From: CAYLJO01 sp964383905
GTDB taxonomy: Bacteria; Acidobacteriota; Blastocatellia; Pyrinomonadales; Pyrinomonadaceae
Assembly (NCBI GenBank): GCA_964383905.1
Contig: CAYLJO010000153.1
Coordinates: forward strand, 1 to 15,449
DNA: 15,449 nt
Direction: 5' to 3'
Part shown: in pieces, positions 1 through 5,236 of the stretch
Layout of the letters: each line of letters begins with the position of its first letter
Position numbering within the stretch: the stretch's first letter is position 1
Notes under the pieces: model-generated
The model's database searches: none
Told to the model about the DNA's origin: nothing
Seen by the model: only the letters and a program-made list of their open reading frames with translations
Translations under genes and position numbers: made by a program

Positions 1-81
1 GTCCCCTTCTCGTATCTGCTTGGTAGCTTCAAGGCCGTCAAGTTGCGGCAAATTCAGATCCATCAAAATCAAGTCGGGACA

Positions 82-91
82 CTCTTGCTGT
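82..91. repeat. Target site duplication, left copy
   Basis: CTCTTGCTGT lies directly outside the left inverted repeat of the 126-bp element and is identical to 218-227. In the host gene it encodes part of the TQQE-C stretch between alpha-2 and beta-3 of the receiver domain. Confidence 0.85.
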
Positions 92-217
92 CAGGGCGAA
101 CGCACGTAAAAATTTATCTTACTGATGACGTAGGAATTAAACGAATCCACAAACATCATTTGAAACTTTGAATTGCGAGTCACTCAACTACTTACAAATT
201 TAGATGCGTTTGCCCTG
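92..217. mobile_element. MITE-like non-autonomous element, 126 bp, CAGGGC ends
   Basis: The element begins CAGGGCGAACGCACGTAAA and its other end, read inward on the minus strand, is CAGGGCAAACGCATCTAAA. This is a terminal inverted repeat of about 19 bp with three mismatches. It is flanked by an identical 10-bp direct repeat (82-91 and 218-227) and contains no ORF of useful size, so it cannot transpose alone. Ends starting CAGGG with 8-10 bp duplications are known for ISAs1-type elements, and 9-12 bp duplications for the IS4 superfamily; which transposase mobilised it cannot be told from this window. It brings a stop codon into the response regulator frame five codons after the junction. Confidence 0.85.
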
Positions 218-227
218 CTCTTGCTGT
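218..227. repeat. Target site duplication, right copy
   Basis: CTCTTGCTGT lies directly outside the right inverted repeat and is identical to 82-91. The match is perfect over 10 bp, which suggests a fairly recent insertion. Confidence 0.85.
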
Positions 228-453
228 GTAATCTCTACCGCCTCCCGCCCGTTGACGGCTTCGACTACGCAGTAATCGGCCATTTCCAACATCCGCTTAA
301 TCATGCTGCGGCTGTCGTCCAAATCTTCTACCAATAAGACATTTATACAGGCTATTCCGTTCTGGGCCATTATCGGGATTGCCTTGCTACAAATTTAGAC
401 ACACTACAAGGGGATTCTATTCGAGTGGTCAGGCGAGGTAATGGGGTGAAGCT

Positions 454-482
454 TTTATACCAGAAATTTAATACTCTGACAA
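454..482 (-). promoter_or_regulatory. Sigma70-type promoter of the broken response regulator
   Basis: On the minus strand TTGTCA (482-477) is followed by a 17-bp spacer and TATAAA (459-454), each hexamer one base from consensus. Transcription would begin near 447, leaving a leader of about 77 nt before the ATG at 370. It is the best promoter match I found in the window. Confidence 0.6.
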
Positions 483-532
483 TGCCGATAAAATGTTAGG
501 GATGACGTTGCAAGACAACAGGAGATAGGAAT

Positions 533-572
533 AGGGCGCGGAACTCGCCTTGTAAGGCTTTTCTCGCGCCCT
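533..572 (-). terminator. Hairpin downstream of the 324-aa membrane protein
   Basis: AGGGCGCG (533-540) is complementary to CGCGCCCT (565-572), and an inner stem GCCTT/AAGGC sits in the loop. It lies about 55 bp past the minus-strand stop at 626. There is no clear U-tract, so it may be a terminator or a processed 3' structure. It has the same nested-hairpin look as the other intergenic hairpins here. Confidence 0.4.
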
Positions 573-605
573 TTAGACCTCAACCGTCTGTGTACTTCTA
601 AATCG

Positions 606-627
606 AAGCACATAAGATTGTGTGCTT
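606..627 (-). terminator. Small hairpin overlapping the stop codon of the 324-aa gene
   Basis: AAGCACA (606-612) and TGTGCTT (621-627) form a perfect 7-bp stem with an 8-nt loop. The outermost pair includes bases of the TAA stop (628-626) of the minus-strand gene. Together with the hairpin at 533-572 it could form a two-part 3' end. No long U-run follows. Confidence 0.35.
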
Positions 628-1600
628 AGCAACTGGCCTCGCCAGCAGGCAGTAATCCTTTTATTTCTCGCACCATTCGTACTACTTCTTTCTCGTCGGC
701 CAATGCAATCATGAAGAACTTGTAGCCCTGATGGAAGCAGATGACGCCGTTGGCGAACAGCCACACCCCGTCAAGAAACGGGTTGCTGCCCAACAGCCAA
801 CTGACGGGTGCGCCGGTGATGCAGCCGGGCTGAAACATTTGCGCCCACATCGCCGCCCCCGCCGCGCAACTGAATGCGCCGAGCAGCGGGGCGCCAACGT
901 ATCTGACGACCTTTCGCTCAAACTCGGCGCGCTGGCGCTCGGCTTCGGTCAAATTTCCGCCGGCGACCAACCCCTCCTGCTTACGGAGATAACCGTCAAA
1001 CTTCTCGCCCACCTTGCGCAGGCCGTAAACGGGGAGCGCAGAGTGGGTGAGCCAGTGCGGGTGCGAGCCCAGGAGCACGGCGTCGAGCGCGGGAAACGAT
1101 GCGCCGAGACGCACGCCCGTGATGAGCGAAAAGGTGACGAGGGCAGCCTTGCCCGGATTCTCTTTGACCCAGTCGCGTGCCTTAAGAAGGCCGGCCGTAG
1201 TGGCCGCGGAAGCACGCGTGAAGCGGGCGCCCGCGTCATAAAATTGCGAGGCCCGTTCGTAATAGCCCTTCGCGCCTTCAAACACTTCGCCGGCCTTTTC
1301 TCCGGCGGTCCCGGCGGCGTTGCGGAAAGCTTCTCCGGCCTCACGAGCCCGGCGCGCGGCTTCTTCCGTGGCGCGGCGCGCGTGCTCACGCACTTCGTTC
1401 TCATCGCCAAAACGTTCGGCCTCGGCACGGACACGCTCGGCACCGCTGGAAAAAGTCTCCGCGCTACGGCGCGCGGCATCCTGCGCGGCCCGTGCGCCCT
1501 CTTCCACGCGGCTCTTGATGCCATACTTCTCGTCCAGCTCACGCGCCTTTCGCCGCGCGGCCCGCTGCCACTCGTCAAGTTTTTCCCTGTAATCCGCCAT
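626..1600 (-). CDS. Helical, membrane-anchored protein with a DUF883-like motif
   Basis: This 324-aa protein matches no family I can name with certainty. Residues 1-146 are almost entirely Ala, Glu, Arg and Lys in long amphipathic helices, as in LEA, apolipoprotein-like or ElaB/YqjD (DUF883) proteins. At about 143-166 the segment DWVKENPGKAALVTFSLITG resembles the V(R/K)ENP plus membrane helix that ends DUF883 proteins. Unlike those roughly 100-aa proteins it continues with further membrane stretches at about 235-257 and 274-300, linked by a soluble charged loop (195-230). I see no signal peptide. The start is supported by GAGG eight nt before the ATG. It follows the diguanylate cyclase gene by 91 bp with a strong hairpin between. 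A role at the inner face of the membrane, in stress or envelope support, is inference. A 298-aa open frame on the opposite strand is a composition artefact. Confidence 0.75.
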   Translation of the reverse strand: MADYREKLDEWQRAARRKARELDEKYGIKSRVEEGARAAQDAARRSAETFSSGAERVRAEAERFGDENEVREHARRATEEAARRAREAGEAFRNAAGTAGEKAGEVFEGAKGYYERASQFYDAGARFTRASAATTAGLLKARDWVKENPGKAALVTFSLITGVRLGASFPALDAVLLGSHPHWLTHSALPVYGLRKVGEKFDGYLRKQEGLVAGGNLTEAERQRAEFERKVVRYVGAPLLGAFSCAAGAAMWAQMFQPGCITGAPVSWLLGSNPFLDGVWLFANGVICFHQGYKFFMIALADEKEVVRMVREIKGLLPAGEASC

Positions 1601-1625
1601 TTTATAGACCTCACAACCGAAGGAT

Positions 1626-1685
1626 GAAGGATAAGCGTGGGAGGATAAATACTTGATTTACCTCACCCTCCCACGCTCATCCTTC
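1626..1685 (-). terminator. 19-bp inverted repeat between the cyclase gene and the helical membrane protein gene
   Basis: GAAGGATAAGCGTGGGAGG (1626-1644) and CCTCCCACGCTCATCCTTC (1667-1685) pair over 19 bp with one mismatch and a 22-nt loop. In minus-strand RNA the mismatch becomes a G.U pair, consistent with function in the transcript of the cyclase gene, whose stop is 6 bp away. The purine arm is built of 7-nt units such as GGATGAA and GGATAAG. It may act as a terminator or 3'-end stabiliser. Confidence 0.6.
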
Positions 1686-1691
1686 AGCTTA

Positions 1692-2618
1692 TCATACGCC
1701 GAGCGTCGGCGCTGAGTTCGACTCCACTGTGGCGACGGCGCGCCCGACACGGTCGCGCCCCTGCCGCTTAGCTTCGTACATGGCGGCGTCTGCGCAAGCA
1801 ATCAAACCGCGCCCGGTCTGTGCGCACAACGGAAATTCCGCGACGCCGAAGCTTGCAGTGATGTGCCCGACCTGTGGAATCTCCATGTTCTTAATGGCGA
1901 CCCGCAAACGCTCCGCAACATCGAGCCCCCCGTTAAAGGTTGTCTCAGTCAGGATTATCGCAAACTCTTCGCCGCCGATGCGCGCCGCTAAATCTATGCC
2001 CCGCGTTCCCGCCTGGAGAGCTTTCCCCAGATGGCGGATCGCTTCATCGCCCGCCTCATGGCCGTAACTGTCGTTGACCTCTTTAAAATAATCTATGTCC
2101 AGCAGGAGCAGGCAGAACGGGCGGTCATATCTGAGCGTGCGCGCCACCTCCCGCTCGAGCTGGCGTTCAAAGCGACGCCGGTTGGCCAGGCCCGTCAGGT
2201 GGTCCGTGAAAGCCGCCTCCTCGCACGTGTCAAGATAGCCTTTGAAGTCGAGCAGTGTGCGGGCACGCGCCAGCAAAAGGTCGAGATCCGTCGGGTCTGT
2301 AATGTAGCCGAGGGCGCCGACTTCCGCGCCCCGTCGCTGGTCATGCGCGTCGTTTCTCGCGGCCGTCTGAATAATGATCGGAATGAATCTGGTCTGGGAG
2401 TTGGCGCGCACGCGACGCGCCAGCTCGTAGCCGTCCATCCGCGGCATCATTACGTCGGTGATGATCAGGTCGGGTGGGTAAGATTCGACCGCCGCCAGCC
2501 CCGCTTCGCCGTCCACGGCGGTGCGGACTTCATAACCATCCATTTGCAAAGCGACCTTGAGCAGCGTCAGCTTGTCAGGATCATCGTCAACGACGAGGAC
2601 GTTAAATTTACTCATCAT
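1692..2618 (-). CDS. Receiver-GGDEF response regulator, probable diguanylate cyclase
   Basis: This 308-aa protein would make c-di-GMP from two GTP in the cytoplasm. Residues 5-125 are a CheY-like receiver: acidic pocket VDDD (10-13), phosphoacceptor D55 in LIITDVMMP, T85. Residues 135-290 are a GGDEF domain with the active-site loop GGEEF at 215-219, DIDYFKEVND at 174-183, and a product-inhibition I-site RGID at 206-209 exactly five residues before GGEEF. Both catalytic activity and feedback control are therefore expected. The architecture is WspR-like. The beta-5 Lys-Pro of receivers reads Asp-Pro here (D108-P109), so the Lys that normally contacts the phosphoryl group is missing. Two adjacent ATGs (2618, 2615) are possible starts and neither has a strong ribosome site. 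No partner histidine kinase is in the window. Confidence 0.92.
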   Translation of the reverse strand: MMSKFNVLVVDDDPDKLTLLKVALQMDGYEVRTAVDGEAGLAAVESYPPDLIITDVMMPRMDGYELARRVRANSQTRFIPIIIQTAARNDAHDQRRGAEVGALGYITDPTDLDLLLARARTLLDFKGYLDTCEEAAFTDHLTGLANRRRFERQLEREVARTLRYDRPFCLLLLDIDYFKEVNDSYGHEAGDEAIRHLGKALQAGTRGIDLAARIGGEEFAIILTETTFNGGLDVAERLRVAIKNMEIPQVGHITASFGVAEFPLCAQTGRGLIACADAAMYEAKRQGRDRVGRAVATVESNSAPTLGV

Positions 2619-2931
2619 ACATCGTTTGATGCGCGAAATAGCCCTTGCGCGCGTCCGGGGTTCGTGCTAAAGTGGCGATCCTTAGTTGTTGTTTGCGTCC
2701 GTTTGAAAGCTCTCCTGCCTCAAACAGTACGTACAAGAACTGGTCACGACGATGCCCCGCACGTCGCCGTAGGATTCTCCTTACAAAGTTTCCGAGTTTC
2801 CAAATCTTTTTCGGCAAGTCATTTTATCCCAGCGTTTTCCATCATCGAGCAAGGTGCCGGGTCGCGAGTCGAAGGGAAAATCAAACCTTTAATTAAAAAC
2901 CCTCTATGAGCACCGAAGGAATTTAACCGTC
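2619..2931. other. Divergent intergenic region between the cyclase and Crp/Fnr genes
   Basis: This 313-bp gap must hold the promoters of both flanking genes. I find no convincing -35/-10 pair on either strand. The right part turns AT-rich (CCTTTAATTAAAAACCC, about 2885-2901). No Crp/Fnr palindrome of the TTGAT-N4-ATCAA type is visible. A six-codon ORF (2906-2926, MSTEGI) sits just upstream of the Crp/Fnr gene, and its last codons contain that gene's ribosome site. Confidence 0.5.
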
Positions 2932-3642
2932 ATGCCACATCAACGCGCCTGCGACCTCTCCGTTAGCGATCGCTCCCATATCATCCGCCAACTGGACTTT
3001 GGCGCGCGCCTGAGCGAACCATTACTGGCCCGGCTCGCCGCCAGCTCAGCAGCCGTCGATTACCGCCGCCGCCGTTTCGTTTACCGCGCGGGTGATGCGG
3101 CCGATGCGCTGTACGTAATCATCCGCGGTCGTGTCAAACTCTGTCGCATCGAAAGGGCGACGGGGCGCGAAGCTGTCATCGACATCCTCCCGGCAGGCTC
3201 CCTGTTCGGCGAATCGGCGCTTTACGCCGCCGGCTCCCGCGAGTACTGCGCGGTCGCTTATGAGAATTCGCGTCTGTTGCGCATTCCGGCGGGGGATTTC
3301 CAGGGGGGGATGGCTGAAGACCGCGAGCTTTATGATTACACCTTCCGCCTCATCGGTCAACGCCTCGCGCAGGCCGAACGACGTGTCGCGGACTTTGCGC
3401 TCGACGCAATCCCGGCCCGCCTCGAAAAGCTGCTCGTCGAGTATTCAAAGCGGTACGGCGTTTCGGAAACCGACGGTGTGCTGATCGACATCGCTTTGCC
3501 GCACCGGGAAATCGCCTCCATTGTCGGCTCGACGCGCGAGAGCGTGACCGTGCGCTTGAATGCCATGCGCCGCGAAGGCATTATCGATTTCGTCCACCGT
3601 AAAATTCTCATCAAACGCCTCGAATCGCTTGCAGTAGTCTAA
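2932..3642 (+). CDS. Crp/Fnr-family transcriptional regulator
   Basis: The 236-aa length is typical of the family. Residues 25-125 form a cyclic-nucleotide-binding beta-roll: YVIIRGRVKL (61-70), PAGSLFGE (87-94), and Arg103 near the place where CRP Arg82 grips the cAMP phosphate, although the neighbouring CRP Ser83 is Glu here. A long dimerisation helix (130-158) follows, then a winged helix at about 165-230 with LPHREIASIVGSTRESVTVR as the DNA-reading helix-turn-helix. Only Cys7 lies near the N-terminus, so the four-cysteine iron-sulphur set of Fnr is absent. The ligand is unknown, and strict cAMP specificity is doubtful. The ribosome site GAAGGA (2915-2920) supports the ATG. It heads the plus-strand run of genes and may control it, but no operator can be shown. 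Confidence 0.9.
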   Translation: MPHQRACDLSVSDRSHIIRQLDFGARLSEPLLARLAASSAAVDYRRRRFVYRAGDAADALYVIIRGRVKLCRIERATGREAVIDILPAGSLFGESALYAAGSREYCAVAYENSRLLRIPAGDFQGGMAEDRELYDYTFRLIGQRLAQAERRVADFALDAIPARLEKLLVEYSKRYGVSETDGVLIDIALPHREIASIVGSTRESVTVRLNAMRREGIIDFVHRKILIKRLESLAVV

Positions 3643-3646
3643 GGAG

Positions 3647-3721
3647 GGTAAAAGTGAAAAGGCAAGATGTGAATCACAGATAAATTTTAAACCGGTTTCC
3701 GCCTCACTTTTGCCTTTTACC
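3647..3721 (+). terminator. Heptad-built hairpin between the crp-like gene and yacG
   Basis: The left arm is GGTAAAAGTGAAAAGGCAAG (3647-3666). The right arm, read in reverse complement from 3721, is GGTAAAAGGCAAAAGTGAGG. Both consist of 7-nt units (GTAAAAG, TGAAAAG or GCAAAAG), but the second and third units are swapped between arms. Pairing is extensive but imperfect. It starts 4 bp after the stop and ends in a T-rich run (CTTTTTCCTT, 3721-3730), so it can serve as a terminator for the upstream gene. Confidence 0.55.
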
Positions 3722-3737
3722 TTTTTCCTTCTTCCGT

Positions 3738-3941
3738 ATGAAGTGTCCGACCTGTGGAAAGCATACCGCGTGGCAAGATAACCCGGCCCGGCCCTTCTGC
3801 TCCGAGCGCTGCAAGCTGATAGATTTCGGTCGCTGGGCCAATGAAGAATATCGCGTACCTGTCGAGCCCGAGCTACACCCCGTCGAAGATCCAGAAACCC
3901 CTGCGGCGCCCGCTTCCTCTGACGACGACGCATTAACATAA
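3738..3941 (+). CDS. yacG: DNA gyrase inhibitor YacG
   Basis: This 67-aa zinc protein has the full YacG signature: CPTCGK near the N-terminus, then PFCSERCKLIDFGRWA and EYRVP. Zinc ligands are C3, C6, C21 and C25. YacG binds the GyrB part of DNA gyrase and blocks DNA binding. The acidic, Pro-rich tail (residues 43-67, ending SSDDDALT) is disordered, as usual. In E. coli it lies beside coaE and zapD; here it follows a Crp/Fnr gene instead. No Shine-Dalgarno is visible: the ATG is preceded by the pyrimidine run CTTTTTCCTTCTTCCGT, the tail of the preceding hairpin, so initiation may be weak, SD-independent or coupled. Confidence 0.95.
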   Translation: MKCPTCGKHTAWQDNPARPFCSERCKLIDFGRWANEEYRVPVEPELHPVEDPETPAAPASSDDDALT

Positions 3942-3942
3942 A

Positions 3943-4001
3943 CGGGTGAGCGGCAAAAGCCTCAAACGCCCTCCATACTTTTGCCATTTTCCTTTTACCC
4001 G
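3943..4001 (+). terminator. Heptad-built hairpin after yacG
   Basis: CGGGT (3943-3947) pairs with ACCCG (3997-4001), and GGCAAAAG (3952-3959) is followed by C and pairs with CTTTTGCC (3978-3985). The minus-strand arm reads GTAAAAG, GAAAATG, GCAAAAG, TATGGAG, a clear 7-nt phase. It begins 1 bp after the yacG stop. Confidence 0.5.
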
Positions 4002-4048
4002 CGTATGTCGTGTAGAATGTCCCCGGGATTTCTACCAGAGGTCGAGTC

Positions 4049-4681
4049 TTGAGCATGCGTTCCGCTTTTCTTGCGATTTCCGGCGTGCGTCGTCTGATTC
4101 CCAGCGTGCTGGCGGGCGTCTTCTGCCTTCTGACATTTGCCGCGTGCAACAGCAGCGAATCGTCAAATATCTCGCAGACCACCACACCCGCCGGCGCAGC
4201 GCCGCCACGCACCTCTTTTCCCATGCCGCCCGCTGCGCCTCCGCCGCGCGCCGACAGCAGTTACAGTTGGACGCTGCTCGATAATCGCCGGATGAAGCTT
4301 TCCGATTACGCCGGACAGGTCGTAGTACTGGATTTTTGGGCGACGTATTGCCCCCCGTGCCTCGAGGAGGCCCCGCACCTTGTCGCGCTGCAACGCCGCT
4401 ACGGCCCGCAAGGCCTCCACGTCATTGGACTGAATGTCGGCGGCCCCGACGACCGTTACAAAGTGCCGGAATTTGTCCAACAATACAATGTTCAGTACAC
4501 ACTTGGATTCCCTGACCCCGAAATGACGAACCTGTTCATGTCTGACGACGACCGGATCCCGCAGACGTTCGTCTTTGATCGTAAAGGCCACCTGGTCAAA
4601 CACTTTGTTGGCTACGACGGCACAATGCCGTCGGAGCTCGAACGCGTCATACAGACGTCGCTCGCCGCAGGGGCGGACTGA
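4049..4681 (+). CDS. TlpA-like thioredoxin-fold lipoprotein
   Basis: This 210-aa envelope thiol-disulphide oxidoreductase has a signal peptide at residues 14-32 with a lipobox-like FAAC (Cys33), then a low-complexity Thr/Pro/Ala linker (40-68) and an AhpC/TSA-type thioredoxin domain (72-205). The redox motif is WATYCPPC with C101 and C104, and the cis-proline is P171 in RIPQTF. Relatives reduce periplasmic disulphides, often for cytochrome c maturation or protection of other thiol proteins; no cytochrome gene is present here to settle which. The TTG at 4049 lies 7 nt after AGAGG and is the best start; an ATG six bases on is too far from that site. Placement at the periplasmic face of inner or outer membrane is inferred. 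Confidence 0.9.
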   Translation: MSMRSAFLAISGVRRLIPSVLAGVFCLLTFAACNSSESSNISQTTTPAGAAPPRTSFPMPPAAPPPRADSSYSWTLLDNRRMKLSDYAGQVVVLDFWATYCPPCLEEAPHLVALQRRYGPQGLHVIGLNVGGPDDRYKVPEFVQQYNVQYTLGFPDPEMTNLFMSDDDRIPQTFVFDRKGHLVKHFVGYDGTMPSELERVIQTSLAAGAD

Positions 4682-4688
4682 AAAGCGA

Positions 4689-4741
4689 GGATGAAGGCTA
4701 AAGAAGAAGAAGTCATGGCGTTCATCCTTGGGCCTTCATCC
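4689..4741 (+). terminator. Hairpin GGATGAAGGC/GCCTTCATCC after the thioredoxin gene
   Basis: GGATGAAGGC (4689-4698) and GCCTTCATCC (4732-4741) are perfect inverted copies 33 nt apart. A second TTCATCCTT (4721-4729) gives the arm an alternative partner. It starts 7 bp after the stop at 4681. Because it covers the first possible ATGs of the next ORF (4691 and 4715), it argues for a later start of that gene. Confidence 0.5.
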
Positions 4742-4753
4742 ACCATCGTTGCT

Positions 4754-5137
4754 ATGGAAGGAACAGGAAAGTTTATCGGCGGTAGATGGACGGCAAGGGT
4801 CGAATTACTGCCGGGCGAGTTCGAAGTCTTTATGCGCGCGGCCGGTCTCGGCTGGCGTCCTGGACAGCTCGTCTTCACCAACCAGAGATTCATCTGGCGG
4901 CCGGGCTGGACATCTAAGGCCGGGGCGACCGACGTCCTCTCGGTCGCACACGAGCGTGTCGCGTCCTGTGATCTGGTGCGCCCGTGGCAGAGATTATTTC
5001 TACAGCGCGTGCTCCGCCTGCGTCTTCATAGCGGCGAGATGATTCTTTTGGGCGTTCGCAATGCCGACGCGATTCTGCCACTTGTGCGCGACTACATGTC
5101 ACGCGGGCGTTACAGGCCGGGCGAGCTGTTCACGTGA
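4754..5137 (+). CDS. Small GRAM/PH-like domain protein
   Basis: This soluble protein of 127 aa from this start has no signal peptide or membrane segment. It shows the GRAM/bacterial PH-like pattern: LLPGEFEVFMRAAG (18-31), the strand-turn GQLVFTNQRFIWRPG (37-51), then two further strands (RLRLHSGEMILLGVRN, 88-103) and a closing helix (105-116). In this superfamily GxLxxTNxR marks the start of the barrel; members bind lipids or act as protein adaptors, and bacterial functions are mostly unknown. In-frame ATGs at 4691 and 4715 would add 21 or 13 residues but fall inside the intergenic hairpin, so I prefer 4754. No start has a good ribosome site. It sits between the thioredoxin and pyruvate kinase genes without obvious functional link. 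Confidence 0.7.
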   Translation: MEGTGKFIGGRWTARVELLPGEFEVFMRAAGLGWRPGQLVFTNQRFIWRPGWTSKAGATDVLSVAHERVASCDLVRPWQRLFLQRVLRLRLHSGEMILLGVRNADAILPLVRDYMSRGRYRPGELFT

Positions 5138-5215
5138 AAGGCAAAGGTTGGAAAAGCGAAACAACGGCGCGACGATTACCTTCTTTCACCCTCTGCCTTT
5201 TACCCTTTTACTTTT
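5138..5215 (+). terminator. Heptad-built purine/pyrimidine hairpin before pyk
   Basis: The left side (from 5134) reads GTGAAAGGCAAAGGTTGG. The right side, in reverse complement from 5209, reads GTAAAAGGGTAAAAGGCAGA, followed by GGGTGAAAG. Arms pair imperfectly over about 25 nt. They are made of 7-8 nt purine units and abut the stop codon of the GRAM-like gene. The T-rich end (CTTTTACTTTTC, about 5204-5216) could terminate plus-strand transcription, in which case pyk would need its own promoter downstream. Confidence 0.45.
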
Positions 5216-5236
5216 CAATGAAGGGGTGGGATTACT

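Larger units (their letters stand above)
1..370 (-). pseudogene. CheY-like response regulator, split by a small inserted element and cut by the window edge
   Basis: The minus strand from the ATG at 370 encodes the N-terminal half of a receiver domain: hydrophobic beta-1 ending VLLVED (acidic pocket E15, D16), then VNGREAVEITQQE. The frame then enters a foreign 126-bp element and stops at a TAA (202-200), giving a 56-aa product. Beyond the element, minus-strand 81-1 resumes as CPDLILMDLNLPQLDGLEAT, which holds the phosphoacceptor Asp (D59 of the joined protein). Removing the element and one copy of its 10-bp duplication rejoins the halves exactly in frame (..TQQE-CPDLILMD..), so the gene was intact before insertion. 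The ATG is bounded upstream by an in-frame TAA. A promoter lies about 80 nt upstream. The truncated product lacks the phosphorylation site and is unlikely to signal. The 3' end lies outside the window, so an output domain cannot be excluded. Confidence 0.85.

Noticed and set aside
92..217. CRISPR repeat or attachment site instead of a mobile element
   Set aside because: There are only two inverted ends, no regular direct repeats and no integrase. The flanking duplication and restored reading frame fit transposition.
731..1627. 298-aa open frame on the plus strand
   Set aside because: It lies fully opposite the 324-aa minus-strand gene, has no recognisable motif and no ribosome site. The minus-strand frame has helical and membrane structure and a proper GAGG site.
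2031..2909. 292-aa open frame on the plus strand
   Set aside because: It is antisense to the GGDEF gene and runs into the intergenic region. Its sequence has no domain pattern, while the opposite strand encodes a textbook receiver-GGDEF protein.
2932..3642. Fnr-type oxygen sensor
   Set aside because: The cysteines needed for the 4Fe-4S cluster are missing near the N-terminus, so the protein is called only Crp/Fnr family.
3445..4224. 259-aa open frame on the minus strand
   Set aside because: It crosses the ends of three plus-strand genes (regulator, YacG, thioredoxin) and their intergenic hairpins; no motif supports it.
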